64,000 nucleotides of DNA. It comes from Shewanella dokdonensis (GTDB lineage Bacteria; Pseudomonadota; Gammaproteobacteria; Enterobacterales; Shewanellaceae). Positions within the stretch are counted from its first letter, which is position 1; every line of letters begins with the position of its first letter. This document shows, in pieces, positions 9,328 through 17,786 of this stretch. The translations under genes were made by a program, and so were the position numbers. The stretch covers positions 1,488,001 through 1,552,000 of the forward strand of contig NZ_CP074572.1 of the NCBI RefSeq assembly GCF_018394335.1. The letters run 5' to 3'. The notes below the pieces were generated by a model, which was given only the letters and a program-made list of their open reading frames with translations, did no database searches and had not been told where the DNA came from.

Positions 9328-10854
9328 ATGGCCATTGCCATTGCCAGAGTCGCCACACGAGCAGCCATTGGGGTTAACGCCCCACAGGTATGGGTTGAGG
9401 CCCACCTTTCTAACGGATTACCCGCATTTAATCTGGTGGGACTTCCAGAAGCCTCGGTAAAAGAAGCCCGCGAACGTGTGCGCAGCGCACTCATCAATGC
9501 TGGGTTTGAGTTTCCACAACGGCGGATTACCATCAATTTAGCGCCTGCGGATCTGCCCAAGCAGGGCGGACGTTATGACCTTCCCATTGCCATAGGTATT
9601 CTGGCAGCTTCAGGCCAGTTACCACTGCCGCCGTTGGCACAGCATGAATTTATCGGCGAATTAGCGCTCTCGGGAGAGATTCGGGAATGTCCCGGAGTAC
9701 TCCCGGTGATTGTGGCGGCACGCAAACAGGGCATGCAGTTGGTAATGCCCCAAGGCAACCGCAGCGAAGCCGAGCTGGTGAGCTATGATGGCGTCAAACT
9801 AGCGCAGCATCTGCAACATGTTGCGGCTTACCTGCATGGCCAGGAAAATTTGCCCGGCATCGATGGTGGCACCCAGTGGCAGCAACCACAGGCGCCCAAT
9901 GAACACGCTTGCCTGAGTGATGTTATTGGTCAATACCAGGCCAAACAAGCCTTAGAGATAGCCGCGGCTGGCGGCCACAATTTACTGATGCTAGGCCCAC
10001 CCGGCACCGGGAAAACCATGCTTGCCAGCCGGATTATCTCGCTGTTGCCGCCGCTCAATTATGAAGAGGCATTAGAAGTCGCAGCAATTCATTCGGTGGC
10101 GGGCATGGCCATGGAACCCAGCCAATTTCACCAACGACCATTCCGTACCCCTCATCACACAAGTTCAGCCATTTCCTTGGTTGGTGGCGGCAGTGTGCCT
10201 CGGCCAGGAGAGATTTCATTGGCACATTTAGGCGTGTTATTTCTCGATGAAGTGGCCGAATTTCCACGGCGGGTACTGGATTGTTTGCGCGAACCCATGG
10301 AAACGGGAGCCGTGGTGATTTCTCGTGCCGCCGCCAAACTTACCTTTGCCGCTCGTTTTCAGTTGATCGCGGCGATGAATCCCAGCCCTTGTGGTGATGT
10401 GGGTAGTGACAGCCGCACCACCCCAGATCAAATCCGCCGTTATCTGTCACGTCTTTCCGGGCCATTTATCGATCGTTTTGATCTGACGATTGAAGTGCCC
10501 AAACTGCCACCCGGCACCTTGACCGCACAGGCAAACACCGGAGAAACCAGTGCTGAGATTGCGGCCAGGGTCACGGCCGCTCGCGAACGACAACTTAGCC
10601 GTGCTGGCGTGTTAAACAGTCAGCTAGGCAGTAAGGCATTGAAACAAGCCGGTTTTCAGGCAGCAGATCTGGTGTTTTTGGAGCAAAGTGTCACTAAGCT
10701 TGGGTTATCGGTACGCAGTTTTCATCGATTACAGCGAGTGGCACGCACCATTGCCGATTTGCAGCAATCGGCCGGAGTTGAACGGCGTCATATCGCTCAA
10801 GCATTAGGTTATCGCGCAATGGATCGGCTTTTGGCGGGATTGCGGGCACAGTGA
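9328..10854 (+). CDS. comM: ComM/YifB-family AAA+ ATPase
   Basis: This 508-residue Mg-chelatase-like AAA+ protein has an N-terminal Lon-protease-like fold, a Walker A motif GPPGTGKT at about residue 222, a Walker B motif VLFLDEVAEF, and a C-terminal Mg-chelatase domain. In Vibrio and Haemophilus ComM is a hexameric helicase that promotes branch migration of incoming DNA during natural transformation. The gene is also widespread in non-competent species. The length and the N-terminus MAIAIARVATRAAIGVNAPQ match the family. The ATG has AAGGAT upstream. It is convergent with udp, 18 bp apart. Confidence 0.95.
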   Translation: MAIAIARVATRAAIGVNAPQVWVEAHLSNGLPAFNLVGLPEASVKEARERVRSALINAGFEFPQRRITINLAPADLPKQGGRYDLPIAIGILAASGQLPLPPLAQHEFIGELALSGEIRECPGVLPVIVAARKQGMQLVMPQGNRSEAELVSYDGVKLAQHLQHVAAYLHGQENLPGIDGGTQWQQPQAPNEHACLSDVIGQYQAKQALEIAAAGGHNLLMLGPPGTGKTMLASRIISLLPPLNYEEALEVAAIHSVAGMAMEPSQFHQRPFRTPHHTSSAISLVGGGSVPRPGEISLAHLGVLFLDEVAEFPRRVLDCLREPMETGAVVISRAAAKLTFAARFQLIAAMNPSPCGDVGSDSRTTPDQIRRYLSRLSGPFIDRFDLTIEVPKLPPGTLTAQANTGETSAEIAARVTAARERQLSRAGVLNSQLGSKALKQAGFQAADLVFLEQSVTKLGLSVRSFHRLQRVARTIADLQQSAGVERRHIAQALGYRAMDRLLAGLRAQ

Positions 10855-10872
10855 AAACTGTGCCCTACATTA

Positions 10873-11634
10873 TTATTCACTCAACAGCTTACGGGCAGCA
10901 TTTACCACGATGGCAATGGCCTGTTGCTCAGTAGCTTTTATCACGGTTTCATCCGGGATCTCCTGCTGAGTCCGGTTCACAATAACCCCGGCAACGCAGG
11001 CGGCACGCCACCCCTGACTGGCACACATGGTAAATAAAGTCGCGGACTCCATCTCGTAATTGAGCACACCCAGCTCCTGCCAGTGTTTCATGGAGCCAGC
11101 AAAACGCTGTGTGACGCGACCAGACACTGTGTCATAACGCTCCTGCCCCGGATAGAAGGTATCAGAAGAGGCAGTGATGCCCACATGCGGTTCAATCCCG
11201 ATTGCACGACATGCTGCCACCATCGCGGCAGTACAGCCAAAATCAGCCACGGCGGGATACTCCATTGGCGCGAAATGCAGACTAGCCCCATCCAAGCGCA
11301 CTGACGCTTGGGGCACGATAATATCACCAACTTGCACATGCGGCTGAATAGCGCCGGTGGTTCCTATGCGCAAAAAGGTACGGATACCCAACTGTGCTAA
11401 CTCCTCCACCGCAATTGATGTCGATGGGCCACCGATACCGGTGGAACAGATGACAATCGGCTTGCCATCAATGTTAGCAACATAGGAAGTAAATTCACGA
11501 TGACTCGCCAGAAACTCAGCGTCATCCAATAATGCCGCAATGCGCTTCACCCGTTCTGGGTCGCCCGGCACAATTGCCAGTGTGGCGCCACGCAACATGG
11601 ATTTACTCAATCCCAAATGGAAAACATCGGCCAT
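10873..11634 (-). CDS. udp: Uridine phosphorylase
   Basis: Udp cleaves uridine with phosphate to uracil and ribose-1-phosphate in pyrimidine salvage. The 253-residue protein has the NP-I family segments [13 protein letters not shown] (phosphate binding), [28 protein letters not shown] and the nucleoside-binding MESATLFTM. The start [14 protein letters not shown] has an AGAGGT ribosome site, so 21 in-frame codons upstream are excluded. The length is as in E. coli. No regulatory site for CytR or CRP was confidently placed. Confidence 0.96.
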   Translation of the reverse strand: MADVFHLGLSKSMLRGATLAIVPGDPERVKRIAALLDDAEFLASHREFTSYVANIDGKPIVICSTGIGGPSTSIAVEELAQLGIRTFLRIGTTGAIQPHVQVGDIIVPQASVRLDGASLHFAPMEYPAVADFGCTAAMVAACRAIGIEPHVGITASSDTFYPGQERYDTVSGRVTQRFAGSMKHWQELGVLNYEMESATLFTMCASQGWRAACVAGVIVNRTQQEIPDETVIKATEQQAIAIVVNAARKLLSE

Positions 11635-11884
11635 ATGTACCTCTAATATCCGCTTAAGCCAATGGCTGTGAAAGCCATTTTTGAAGGAAACCGCCAAGGT
11701 TACCCCGAAGTGTACAAGCCACGCAACGCATCAATTAAACACTGTTCATAATCCAAACAGCTGACCTGAAAAACAGCACGATTAGCGCTACTATTAAAAC
11801 TTGCCGAGATGACAAGACCATGAAGGTCAACGGTTATGCTTTGGCAACTATCTCTTTTCAGTCCAAATGTTAAGGAGTAAGCCT

Positions 11885-12108
11885 ATGTTTACGGAATACG
11901 GTGCGCTGGTAGCAGAACTCAAAAATTCTAACTTTCAGTTTCAAAAACTCTTCGAAGAACATGACCAACTAGATAAAGAGATAAAAAAATCGAACGTTAC
12001 CCTTCCAGTGAATTCACCCAAGATGTGAAAGCGCTGAAAAAGCGCAAACTAGAACTCAAAGAACAGCTGTTTGACATGCTCAAGTGCCAAGCTGGCTTCA
12101 AACACTGA
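11885..12108 (+). CDS. DUF465 (YdcH-like) small protein, with one apparent frameshift
   Basis: The protein begins MFTEYGALVAELKNSNFQFQ, the usual opening of the DUF465/YdcH family of about 75-residue helical-hairpin proteins. Function is unknown. The frame breaks in a run of seven A at 11983-11989. With one more A it continues IERYPSSEFTQDVKALKKRK to give 74 residues, the expected family length. AAGGAG lies 8 nt before the ATG. As sequenced it would stop at 47 codons. I treat the break as a likely homopolymer error. A strong hairpin terminator follows. Confidence 0.85.
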
Positions 12109-12128
12109 CAATAACACTATAGACAACA

Positions 12129-12160
12129 CAAGGGCGCCTATTGGCGCCCTTGTTGCTATT
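12129..12160. terminator. Bidirectional Rho-independent terminator
   Basis: A perfect 10-bp stem (CAAGGGCGCC, loop TATT) lies between two convergent genes. T-rich sequence follows on the plus side. It probably serves the DUF465 gene and possibly the decarboxylase. Confidence 0.85.
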
Positions 12161-12169
12161 TTTGACCAA

Positions 12170-13345
12170 TTACAGGTAATAAGCCTGTAACGGTGGGAAC
12201 CCGTTAAAACACACGGCGGAATAGGTTGTGGTATAAGCCCCGGTGGTTAACCAGTACATACGGTCACCAATGGCCAAATCACCCGGTAAGCCATATGCAT
12301 ACTGCTCGTACATGATGTCGGCACTATCACAGGTAGGCCCGGCAATCACGCAACGTTCTAGCGGCCCTTTGGCTTCGGTATAAATCGGAAACTTGATGGC
12401 TTCATCCATGGTTTCAATCAGCCCAGAAAACTTGCCGACGTCAGTGAATACCCAACGTTCGAGCGCGGTATGGGATTTACGGCTGATTAACACCACTTCC
12501 GAAACTAACACGCCAGCATTTGAGATCAATGACCGACCGGGCTCCAGAATGATGCGCGGGAAGTTGTCACCAAAATCTTCTTTGAGGAAGTAAGTGATCT
12601 GCTCCGCGTACATGCCCAGCGTATTGGTTTTATCGATGTAATTGGCCGGGAAGCCGCCGCCCATGTTTACCATCTGCAGTTCAATGCCGTGATCTTCCTT
12701 CAAGCGTTGAAACAGCACGCTCACTTTGCCAATGGCGGCATCCCAGGCGCCGATGTCACGCTGCTGTGAACCAACGTGGAACGAAATACCATAGGGTTGC
12801 AATCCCAGATCGCGTGCCAGTACCAGCAGCTCATAAGCCATTTCATTCTGGCAACCAAACTTACGTGACAGCGGCCAATCAGCGGTTTCTGTGCCTTCGG
12901 TCAAGATCCGTACATATACTCGGGAACCAGGGGCTTCTTCGGCGATCATCCGCAGATCTGGCTCAGAGTCGGAGGCGAACATACGCACACCACGTTGGTA
13001 GAACTCCCGTACATCTTGACGTTTTTTAATGGTGTTGCCATAGCTGATGCGATCCGGTGTAACACCGAGTTCCATCACCATGTTCAGCTCATAGATTGAG
13101 GCAATGTCAAAGTTGGCGCCCTTATCACGCAGCAGAGACAGAATCTCTTTCGCCGGATTGGCTTTAACTGCATAAAACACATCGGCATAGGGGAAACTTT
13201 CCACCATGTCGTTATATTGTTTGGCAATGATATTGGTATCAATTACCACAAATGGCGTCGGCTTGGTGTCCGCAAATGCTTTTATCTTGCTAAAGGTTTC
13301 ACTGTCGTAGTAATCAGCAACGTTAATAGCATGGAACTGGCTCAT
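12170..13345 (-). CDS. Fold-III PLP ornithine/lysine decarboxylase
   Basis: This is a 391-residue alanine-racemase-fold decarboxylase that makes putrescine and/or cadaverine. The PLP lysine is in VFYAVKANPAKEIL. Other features are the HVGSQ segment, GGGFP, the phosphate-binding EPGR, and the active-site cysteine loop GPTCDSADIMYEQYAYG. The last matches bacterial lysine/ornithine decarboxylases more than diaminopimelate decarboxylase. Substrate preference cannot be decided from sequence. The start at 13345 (MSQFHAINVADYYDS) is chosen for its AGGAG site and the family N-terminus. An in-frame ATG at 13420 would add 25 residues without a ribosome site. Confidence 0.88.
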   Translation of the reverse strand: MSQFHAINVADYYDSETFSKIKAFADTKPTPFVVIDTNIIAKQYNDMVESFPYADVFYAVKANPAKEILSLLRDKGANFDIASIYELNMVMELGVTPDRISYGNTIKKRQDVREFYQRGVRMFASDSEPDLRMIAEEAPGSRVYVRILTEGTETADWPLSRKFGCQNEMAYELLVLARDLGLQPYGISFHVGSQQRDIGAWDAAIGKVSVLFQRLKEDHGIELQMVNMGGGFPANYIDKTNTLGMYAEQITYFLKEDFGDNFPRIILEPGRSLISNAGVLVSEVVLISRKSHTALERWVFTDVGKFSGLIETMDEAIKFPIYTEAKGPLERCVIAGPTCDSADIMYEQYAYGLPGDLAIGDRMYWLTTGAYTTTYSAVCFNGFPPLQAYYL

Positions 13346-13703
13346 TGGCCCCGGGTCTCCTAATCTGGCTGTCGGCAACATTGCCGGTACAGGTTGAAAA
13401 TCGTGCGAAGTAGACGACATTTTTCTGTTAGATGCAACGAATTTTTATGCTCTAGAAGCAAATTTTTATTCCATGATGTTTTCATCCTATTAAAAATGAT
13501 TTTTATCTTTTATATTCAATATATTACAAGCAATACTTCAGCAGCATTTCTAGCACTCATTTCATTCTATTTATTAGAAAATAACCCTTATTTTTCTGCG
13601 ATTATTTTCGATAAAAATAGAGTGTAGGCTTTATCACAGTCGATGAGGGACGCAAGTGGTTGTTACAACTGCGATATCCCATGAAAACCATTTTGGAGTC
13701 ACT
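13346..13703. other. AT-rich divergent intergenic region
   Basis: This 358-bp region between the decarboxylase and the dioxygenase is markedly AT-rich at 13440-13630. It must carry both promoters. A 41-codon minus-strand ORF (13360-13485) ends at the decarboxylase ribosome site and is discussed as a finding. I could not place promoter boxes with confidence. Confidence 0.5.
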
Positions 13704-14498
13704 ATGTTAGAACGTCAGAGCAATACCGGTTCGCGGATGCCTGCCATTTTTGTCGGTCACGGCAGCCCAATGAATGCGATTGAAGAAACCGCTTATACCC
13801 GCCAATGGCAGCAATGGGGCCAACAGTTACCAGTACCCAAAGCTATTCTGGTGATCTCGGCTCATTGGCTGACTTATGGCACAGCGGTTACTGGTTCAGA
13901 ACAGCCTGAAACCATTCACGATTTTGGTGGTTTTCCGGCTAAGTTATATGCCCAACAATACTCAGCTCCCGGTGACCCACAACTGGCACAACAGTTAGCT
14001 AAAACGGTCGGGGCGAATATTATTGTCGATGACACTCGCGGCTTGGATCACGGTGTTTGGTCCGTATTGATGCACATGTATCCACAAGCGAATATTCCGG
14101 TGCTACAGCTCAGTATTGACCCCCGCATGACACCGCAACAGCAGTATGCCTTGGGGCGTCAGTTACGGCCGCTGCGGGAACAAGGGATCCTGCTTGTAGG
14201 CTCGGGCAATGTGGTACATAACCTGAGAGTTCTGCGGTTTGACGGCCCAGCTTATCCTTGGGCGCAAGAGTTTACCGATGCAGTGGCAAGCAAGCTGCAA
14301 AGCCATGATGATGCAGCGGTGTTGGATTATAAGAATCTGGTATCACCACAAGTGGCGCAGATGTGTCACCCAACAGATGATCACCTGCAACCACTGTTTT
14401 ATCTGCTTGGCACCAGCTATGACGACGAGCCCCGGCAACTGTTCAATAACAGTATTGACCTGCGCGCCATCGCCATGCTCAGTTTGCAGATTGGCTAA
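13704..14498 (+). CDS. ygiD: DODA-type extradiol aromatic ring-opening dioxygenase
   Basis: This is a 264-residue class III extradiol dioxygenase related to E. coli YgiD (4,5-DOPA dioxygenase). The metal-ligand region FVGHGSPMNAIEE is near the N-terminus. The conserved SAHWLT, GLDHGVWSVL and GSGNVVHNL segments follow in order. The natural substrate in bacteria is uncertain; DOPA cleavage is known for the E. coli protein. The ATG at 13704 has TGGAG 7 nt upstream and is preferred over an in-frame start 48 bp earlier. The next gene is convergent and directly abuts its stop. Confidence 0.92.
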   Translation: MLERQSNTGSRMPAIFVGHGSPMNAIEETAYTRQWQQWGQQLPVPKAILVISAHWLTYGTAVTGSEQPETIHDFGGFPAKLYAQQYSAPGDPQLAQQLAKTVGANIIVDDTRGLDHGVWSVLMHMYPQANIPVLQLSIDPRMTPQQQYALGRQLRPLREQGILLVGSGNVVHNLRVLRFDGPAYPWAQEFTDAVASKLQSHDDAAVLDYKNLVSPQVAQMCHPTDDHLQPLFYLLGTSYDDEPRQLFNNSIDLRAIAMLSLQIG

Positions 14499-15002
14499 TC
14501 ATTTGCTGGCTGGTAGCGAAAGTCCGCTGTTTTGCAGTGCCTGTTTTAATGAATCGGCATCGTCAAAATAGCGGATTTGGGTAATTTTAAGCTGCTGCAA
14601 GTTGATCAACGCAGCCGTATCTTCCGCCACCGGGAACAACTTGGTCGGTTGACCTTCGCGATCCAGTGCTACCGGGAAACTAAAGTCTTTCATCTTAGGA
14701 ATAGCAACCAGCCTGGCGATCAACGAAGGCATACCACTGATATCGGCGATATAAATCAGCCCAATCCCCTGCATGGCCTCGGCATTGACGCCGTCTAGCG
14801 CAGTTCTGGCAATCTTGCTACCCGCCATTGAACGGGTAAAAATCAGCAGTTTGTTGTTGCTATCTAACGTCTGCTTGGTCTCAAACTGGTTCTGTAACTC
14901 GAGAGGCCGTAAAACGTCCCCAACGGCATATTCTGATGCCAGCGCTGGCCTCGCAGTAAATAGCGCCAAGCCTATCATCAACAAGGTTGCGGGAATTTTC
15001 AT
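14499..15002 (-). CDS. Secreted protein of unknown function, possibly thioredoxin-like
   Basis: This is a 167-residue protein with a signal peptide (MKIPATLLMIGLALFTARPALA, probable cleavage before SEYAVGD). The mature part resembles a thioredoxin or peroxiredoxin fold in outline: a 'VGDVLRPLELQNQF' opening, a LLIFTRS strand, a FPVALDREG strand and a C-terminal helix. It lacks a CxxC motif and any cysteine, so redox catalysis is unlikely. I recognise the general type as a conserved Shewanella hypothetical but cannot name a function. AAGGAC lies before the ATG. It is convergent with the dioxygenase gene. Confidence 0.8.
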   Translation of the reverse strand: MKIPATLLMIGLALFTARPALASEYAVGDVLRPLELQNQFETKQTLDSNNKLLIFTRSMAGSKIARTALDGVNAEAMQGIGLIYIADISGMPSLIARLVAIPKMKDFSFPVALDREGQPTKLFPVAEDTAALINLQQLKITQIRYFDDADSLKQALQNSGLSLPASK

Positions 15003-15137
15003 GTTCGTCCTTTTTTGATTCGTTGTATAGTTGGCGGGAACTGCTGGCAGCCCCGCAAAGATTCAGTTATCCAACTACTGCCAGCGCTTACAATACCACA
15101 ACTGCGCGCCATAACATGATGATTTAAGGAGAAACCG

Positions 15138-15982
15138 ATGGCCGATAGCACCTTGGGTACAGAGCTGGCTCAGATACAGCAGATCTATGATGTTATTACC
15201 GAATTTCTGGTGAATTACAGCTTTCAGATCCTTGAGCGCTGATTATTTTCCTGCTTGGCCTATGGCTGGCAGGGAAAGCGTCAACCGTGGTGGAGAAACA
15301 GCTACAGAAACATAATATTGATATCACCCTCAGCACCTTTGTCACCCATCTGGTACGTTTGCTGGTGATCATCATGGTGGCCATAATCGCCCTCGGTAAA
15401 CTGGGGATCAGTGTCACGCCGGTGGTGGCTGCCGTTGGTGCCGTGTCGCTGGGGGCCGGTTTAGCAGTACAAGGAATGCTGTCCAATTATGCTGCCGGAA
15501 TTACTATCATAGTCACTCGCCCTTTTGTGGTGGGCAACACTATCAGCATCAACAATATCACTGGGCAAGTGAAAGATATCAAGCTTGGGATGACCTACCT
15601 GACCAATGAAGAGGGTGAGCTGATCAGCATTCCCAATAAACACATTCTCGGCGAGGTATTACACAACTCTTTTGCTAACAAACTGGTAGAGCTGCACTTT
15701 AATATTGATTATCAAACAGACCCAACCACAGTGATCCGTCTGATAAATGAGATATTGGCGCAGCATCCGCAAGTAGATAAAAAATGTCCGCTGCAAGTTG
15801 GCATTAACGGTTTTAATAGTACCGGCTTGGATATTGGGGTTCGCTACTGGATCCCAACTAACCGCTATTTTCAGGACAAATACCAGATTAATTTGCAGCT
15901 GTGGCAGGCGTTGGTCAATGCCGGGATCAAGATTCCCAATCCGATACGACAACTATATATGCACAATCAGAGCACTGACTGA
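15138..15982 (+). CDS. mscS: Small-conductance mechanosensitive channel, with one apparent frameshift
   Basis: This is an inner-membrane MscS channel that releases solutes on hypo-osmotic shock. The pore helix GAVSLGAGLAVQGMLSNYAAG and the beta-domain start RPFVVGNTI are typical. The frame breaks at about 15231-15240. The first part (MADSTLGTEL to SFQIL) ends at a TGA, and the second begins ALIIFLLGLWLAGKAS. One added base joins them into 281 residues, close to the 286 of E. coli MscS. AAGGAG lies before the ATG. This break is not in an obvious homopolymer, so a true mutation is somewhat more possible here than elsewhere. Confidence 0.88.
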
Positions 15983-16064
15983 TACAGCATCTTGGTGTGA
16001 TCTGTCGCAAACTATGGGTTAAGAAAACCGCAAAAGGTGGCATAAAATTGTCTTGCGTCAAAAA

Positions 16065-16085
16065 ATAACCACGATGAGTGGTTAT
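16065..16085 (+). terminator. Possible terminator after mscS
   Basis: An 8-bp perfect stem (ATAACCAC, loop GATGA) is followed by a short T-rich stretch (CTTTTAGG) and preceded by five A. It lies 83 bp after the mscS stop. Confidence 0.5.
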
Positions 16086-16149
16086 CTTTTAGGCTGTATT
16101 AGTGCCACAGCAGTGATGTGGTCAAACCCACGGTCAAAGAATCGACATC

Positions 16150-16398
16150 ATGGTCCAAACTCAAGAACAATATCAAGAACGGCGACGGACCGCCATTGCA
16201 TGCGACACCTTTTGGGATGCAATGACACCAGAACAGAAAATGGCTTATTACCGACTTCAGGGGTATGGCTATCGTTTGCTGTTCGTCAGACAGATGTATT
16301 CCGGTCCTTTAGCAGTCGTGGCGCAACATGCACAATTAGCAACCATTAGCTGGCAAGGCGATGTTGACTTGCAGCCGGATGTTAAACTGCGCGCTTAA
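16150..16398 (+). CDS. Small conserved-type hypothetical protein
   Basis: This is an 82-residue soluble protein beginning MVQTQEQYQERRRTAIACDTF, with an aromatic central part (YYRLQGYGYRLLFVRQMYSGP) and no membrane segment or signal peptide. I do not recognise the family. The reading frame has a normal composition and is closed by a good terminator 20 bp after its stop, which supports a real gene. The ribosome site is weak. Its neighbours, mscS and elaA, give no functional clue. Confidence 0.65.
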   Translation: MVQTQEQYQERRRTAIACDTFWDAMTPEQKMAYYRLQGYGYRLLFVRQMYSGPLAVVAQHAQLATISWQGDVDLQPDVKLRA

Positions 16399-16418
16399 AC
16401 TGCGACTCAAATAGACGA

Positions 16419-16442
16419 AGGAGTGCCTGCCACTCCTTTTTT
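16419..16442 (+). terminator. Rho-independent terminator
   Basis: A 7-bp stem (AGGAGTG, loop CCTGC) is directly followed by a run of T at 16438-16442. It ends the 82-residue gene and faces convergent elaA. Confidence 0.8.
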
Positions 16443-16466
16443 ATTGCCGCGCCACCACACTCATCA

Positions 16467-16913
16467 TCAAGCTAACAACATCTCCAGATGGGAAATGCCA
16501 TCTTCCAGATAGACGGCTGATACTGCCACAAACCCCAGCGATTCATAAAATTGCCGCAGATGCTCCTGTGCCCCAATACGGATAGCACTATCTGGCCACA
16601 ACTCCCGACAATTCGCCACCGCGCGCTGCATCAGTTCCCGTGCTAATCCTTGGCCTCGAGCATCGCTGACCACTAACACCCGGCCAATACTGCACTCAGT
16701 ATAACTGCACCCAGGCGGCAATAACCTGGCATAAGCTTGTATGCCAGAAGCCGCCCGCCCCAACAGATGTTTGGCATTAGTTACTGTGTCTTTGCCATCC
16801 AGTTCTGGATAAGGGCAATGCTGTTCAACAACAAAAACATCAACCCGTAATTTGAGCATTTCATAAAGCGTCTGGTTATCTAACTGTACAAAAGCACACA
16901 ACGACCATTGCAT
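16467..16913 (-). CDS. elaA: ElaA-type GNAT acetyltransferase
   Basis: This is a 148-residue GNAT-fold N-acetyltransferase. The region LKLRVDVFVVEQHCPYPELDGKD is the ElaA signature. The acetyl-CoA loop is in SIGRVLVVSDARGQGLARELM, where the R/Q-x-x-G-x-G/A motif is RGQGLA. The C-terminal segment IGAQEHLRQFYESLGF fits the family. The substrate is not known. The start MQWSLCAFVQLDNQ follows GGAAG with 8-nt spacing. Confidence 0.92.
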   Translation of the reverse strand: MQWSLCAFVQLDNQTLYEMLKLRVDVFVVEQHCPYPELDGKDTVTNAKHLLGRAASGIQAYARLLPPGCSYTECSIGRVLVVSDARGQGLARELMQRAVANCRELWPDSAIRIGAQEHLRQFYESLGFVAVSAVYLEDGISHLEMLLA

Positions 16914-17561
16914 GGCGTAGCTTCCGAAGGCTTAAAAATACGATTACAACACAGATAACCGGCAGCAAACAGCAACTGACACAGAAAATAAATTGGCTCC
17001 GGATGCTGATGCAGTTACCGATAGAACCTGTATAGGCGGCCGGGAAGCGCATCGAAAAAACCTGCATCGGCAGATAACCAGCGTGATGCTGGGTATCATC
17101 CGGAGCCAAAACTGATCGCGGCTATCAGGGCCGCTTTAGCCAGTTGCCGCAGATAACGATGGCAATGGCCGACTCGGGGTGTTTTTAAATAACCAACATA
17201 GAACGTCAGCTATTCTACATTTGTTACATGAAATTGATTAGACGGTCAGTAACTTACCCACTGTTACACTCAGTGCGACAATCGCTCGCAAAAATCTGTT
17301 CCAGCCACGGTTTTTAAGTTCTTATTATTATCAAAATTAATCCTTTTATTAAAAATTATTCTATGGTGGTAACGCGCCACTCTCTAAACGCCAGCGTAGA
17401 ATGAAGTTCATCGGCAGATGGCTGTCGATGCAACTGGTTTCGTTGATACCGTCAATAAGCGGTGTCACCAGCTGTCAGGTGAGTCTTGAGATCGCCGGGA
17501 TTTGGCGGCAACGCCAGCAATATCCCCCGGTTTCTCCTAAAGTAAATACGGAAGGAAAACC
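16914..17561. other. Long intergenic region with an inverted repeat
   Basis: This 648-bp region lacks a convincing gene. It contains an 11-bp inverted repeat at 16995-17107 (listed separately) and an AT-rich stretch at 17310-17370, probably promoter sequence for the 40-residue gene at 17562. Several short frames exist but none has a ribosome site or protein-like composition. Confidence 0.5.
16995..17107. repeat. 113-bp element bounded by 11-bp inverted repeats
   Basis: GGCTCCGGATG at 16995-17005 is exactly inverted at 17097-17107. Inside, a CTGATGCAG segment near the left arm is partly matched, inverted, by CCTGCATCGGCAG near the right. A CCAGCGTGATGCTGG hairpin also lies inside. It could be a structured RNA, a small repeat element, or chance. 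Confidence 0.5.
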
Positions 17562-17684
17562 ATGAGTAAAGAACACAACAACAGCAAAGAACAGAAGAAA
17601 AAGCCCCAGATGAGCATGAAAGAAAAAAGGGCAGCCAAAGCCGCCAAACGGCAGGCCAGAAATAATCCGGTAGATAACAGCTGA
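17562..17684 (+). CDS. Very small, highly charged basic protein
   Basis: This 40-residue ORF begins MSKEHNNSKEQKKKPQMSMK and ends with an Ala/Lys/Arg-rich helix (KRAAKAAKRQARNN). GGAAGG lies 6 nt before the ATG, and a strong hairpin terminator follows about 57 bp after the stop. The composition suggests a nucleic-acid- or ribosome-associated small protein, but that is only inference from charge. I do not recognise a named family. Confidence 0.65.
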   Translation: MSKEHNNSKEQKKKPQMSMKEKRAAKAAKRQARNNPVDNS

Positions 17685-17740
17685 TACTTCTGTCAATGAA
17701 ACTGATAATTTTGCAGCCGCTTGTCGGCGACAGGATCACG

Positions 17741-17767
17741 AAAGGCACTCAATGAGTGCCTTTCTCT
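17741..17767. terminator. Bidirectional Rho-independent terminator
   Basis: A perfect 10-bp stem (AAAGGCACTC, loop AAT) with T on the plus side (TTTCTCTT) and A on the other lies between the small basic gene and the convergent permease. Confidence 0.85.
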
Positions 17768-17786
17768 TAGCGTGAAACACCACTCT

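Noticed and set aside
13346..13420. N-terminal extension of the decarboxylase by 25 residues
   Set aside because: There is no ribosome site before the ATG at 13420, whereas AGGAG precedes the ATG at 13345. The family N-terminus fits the shorter form.
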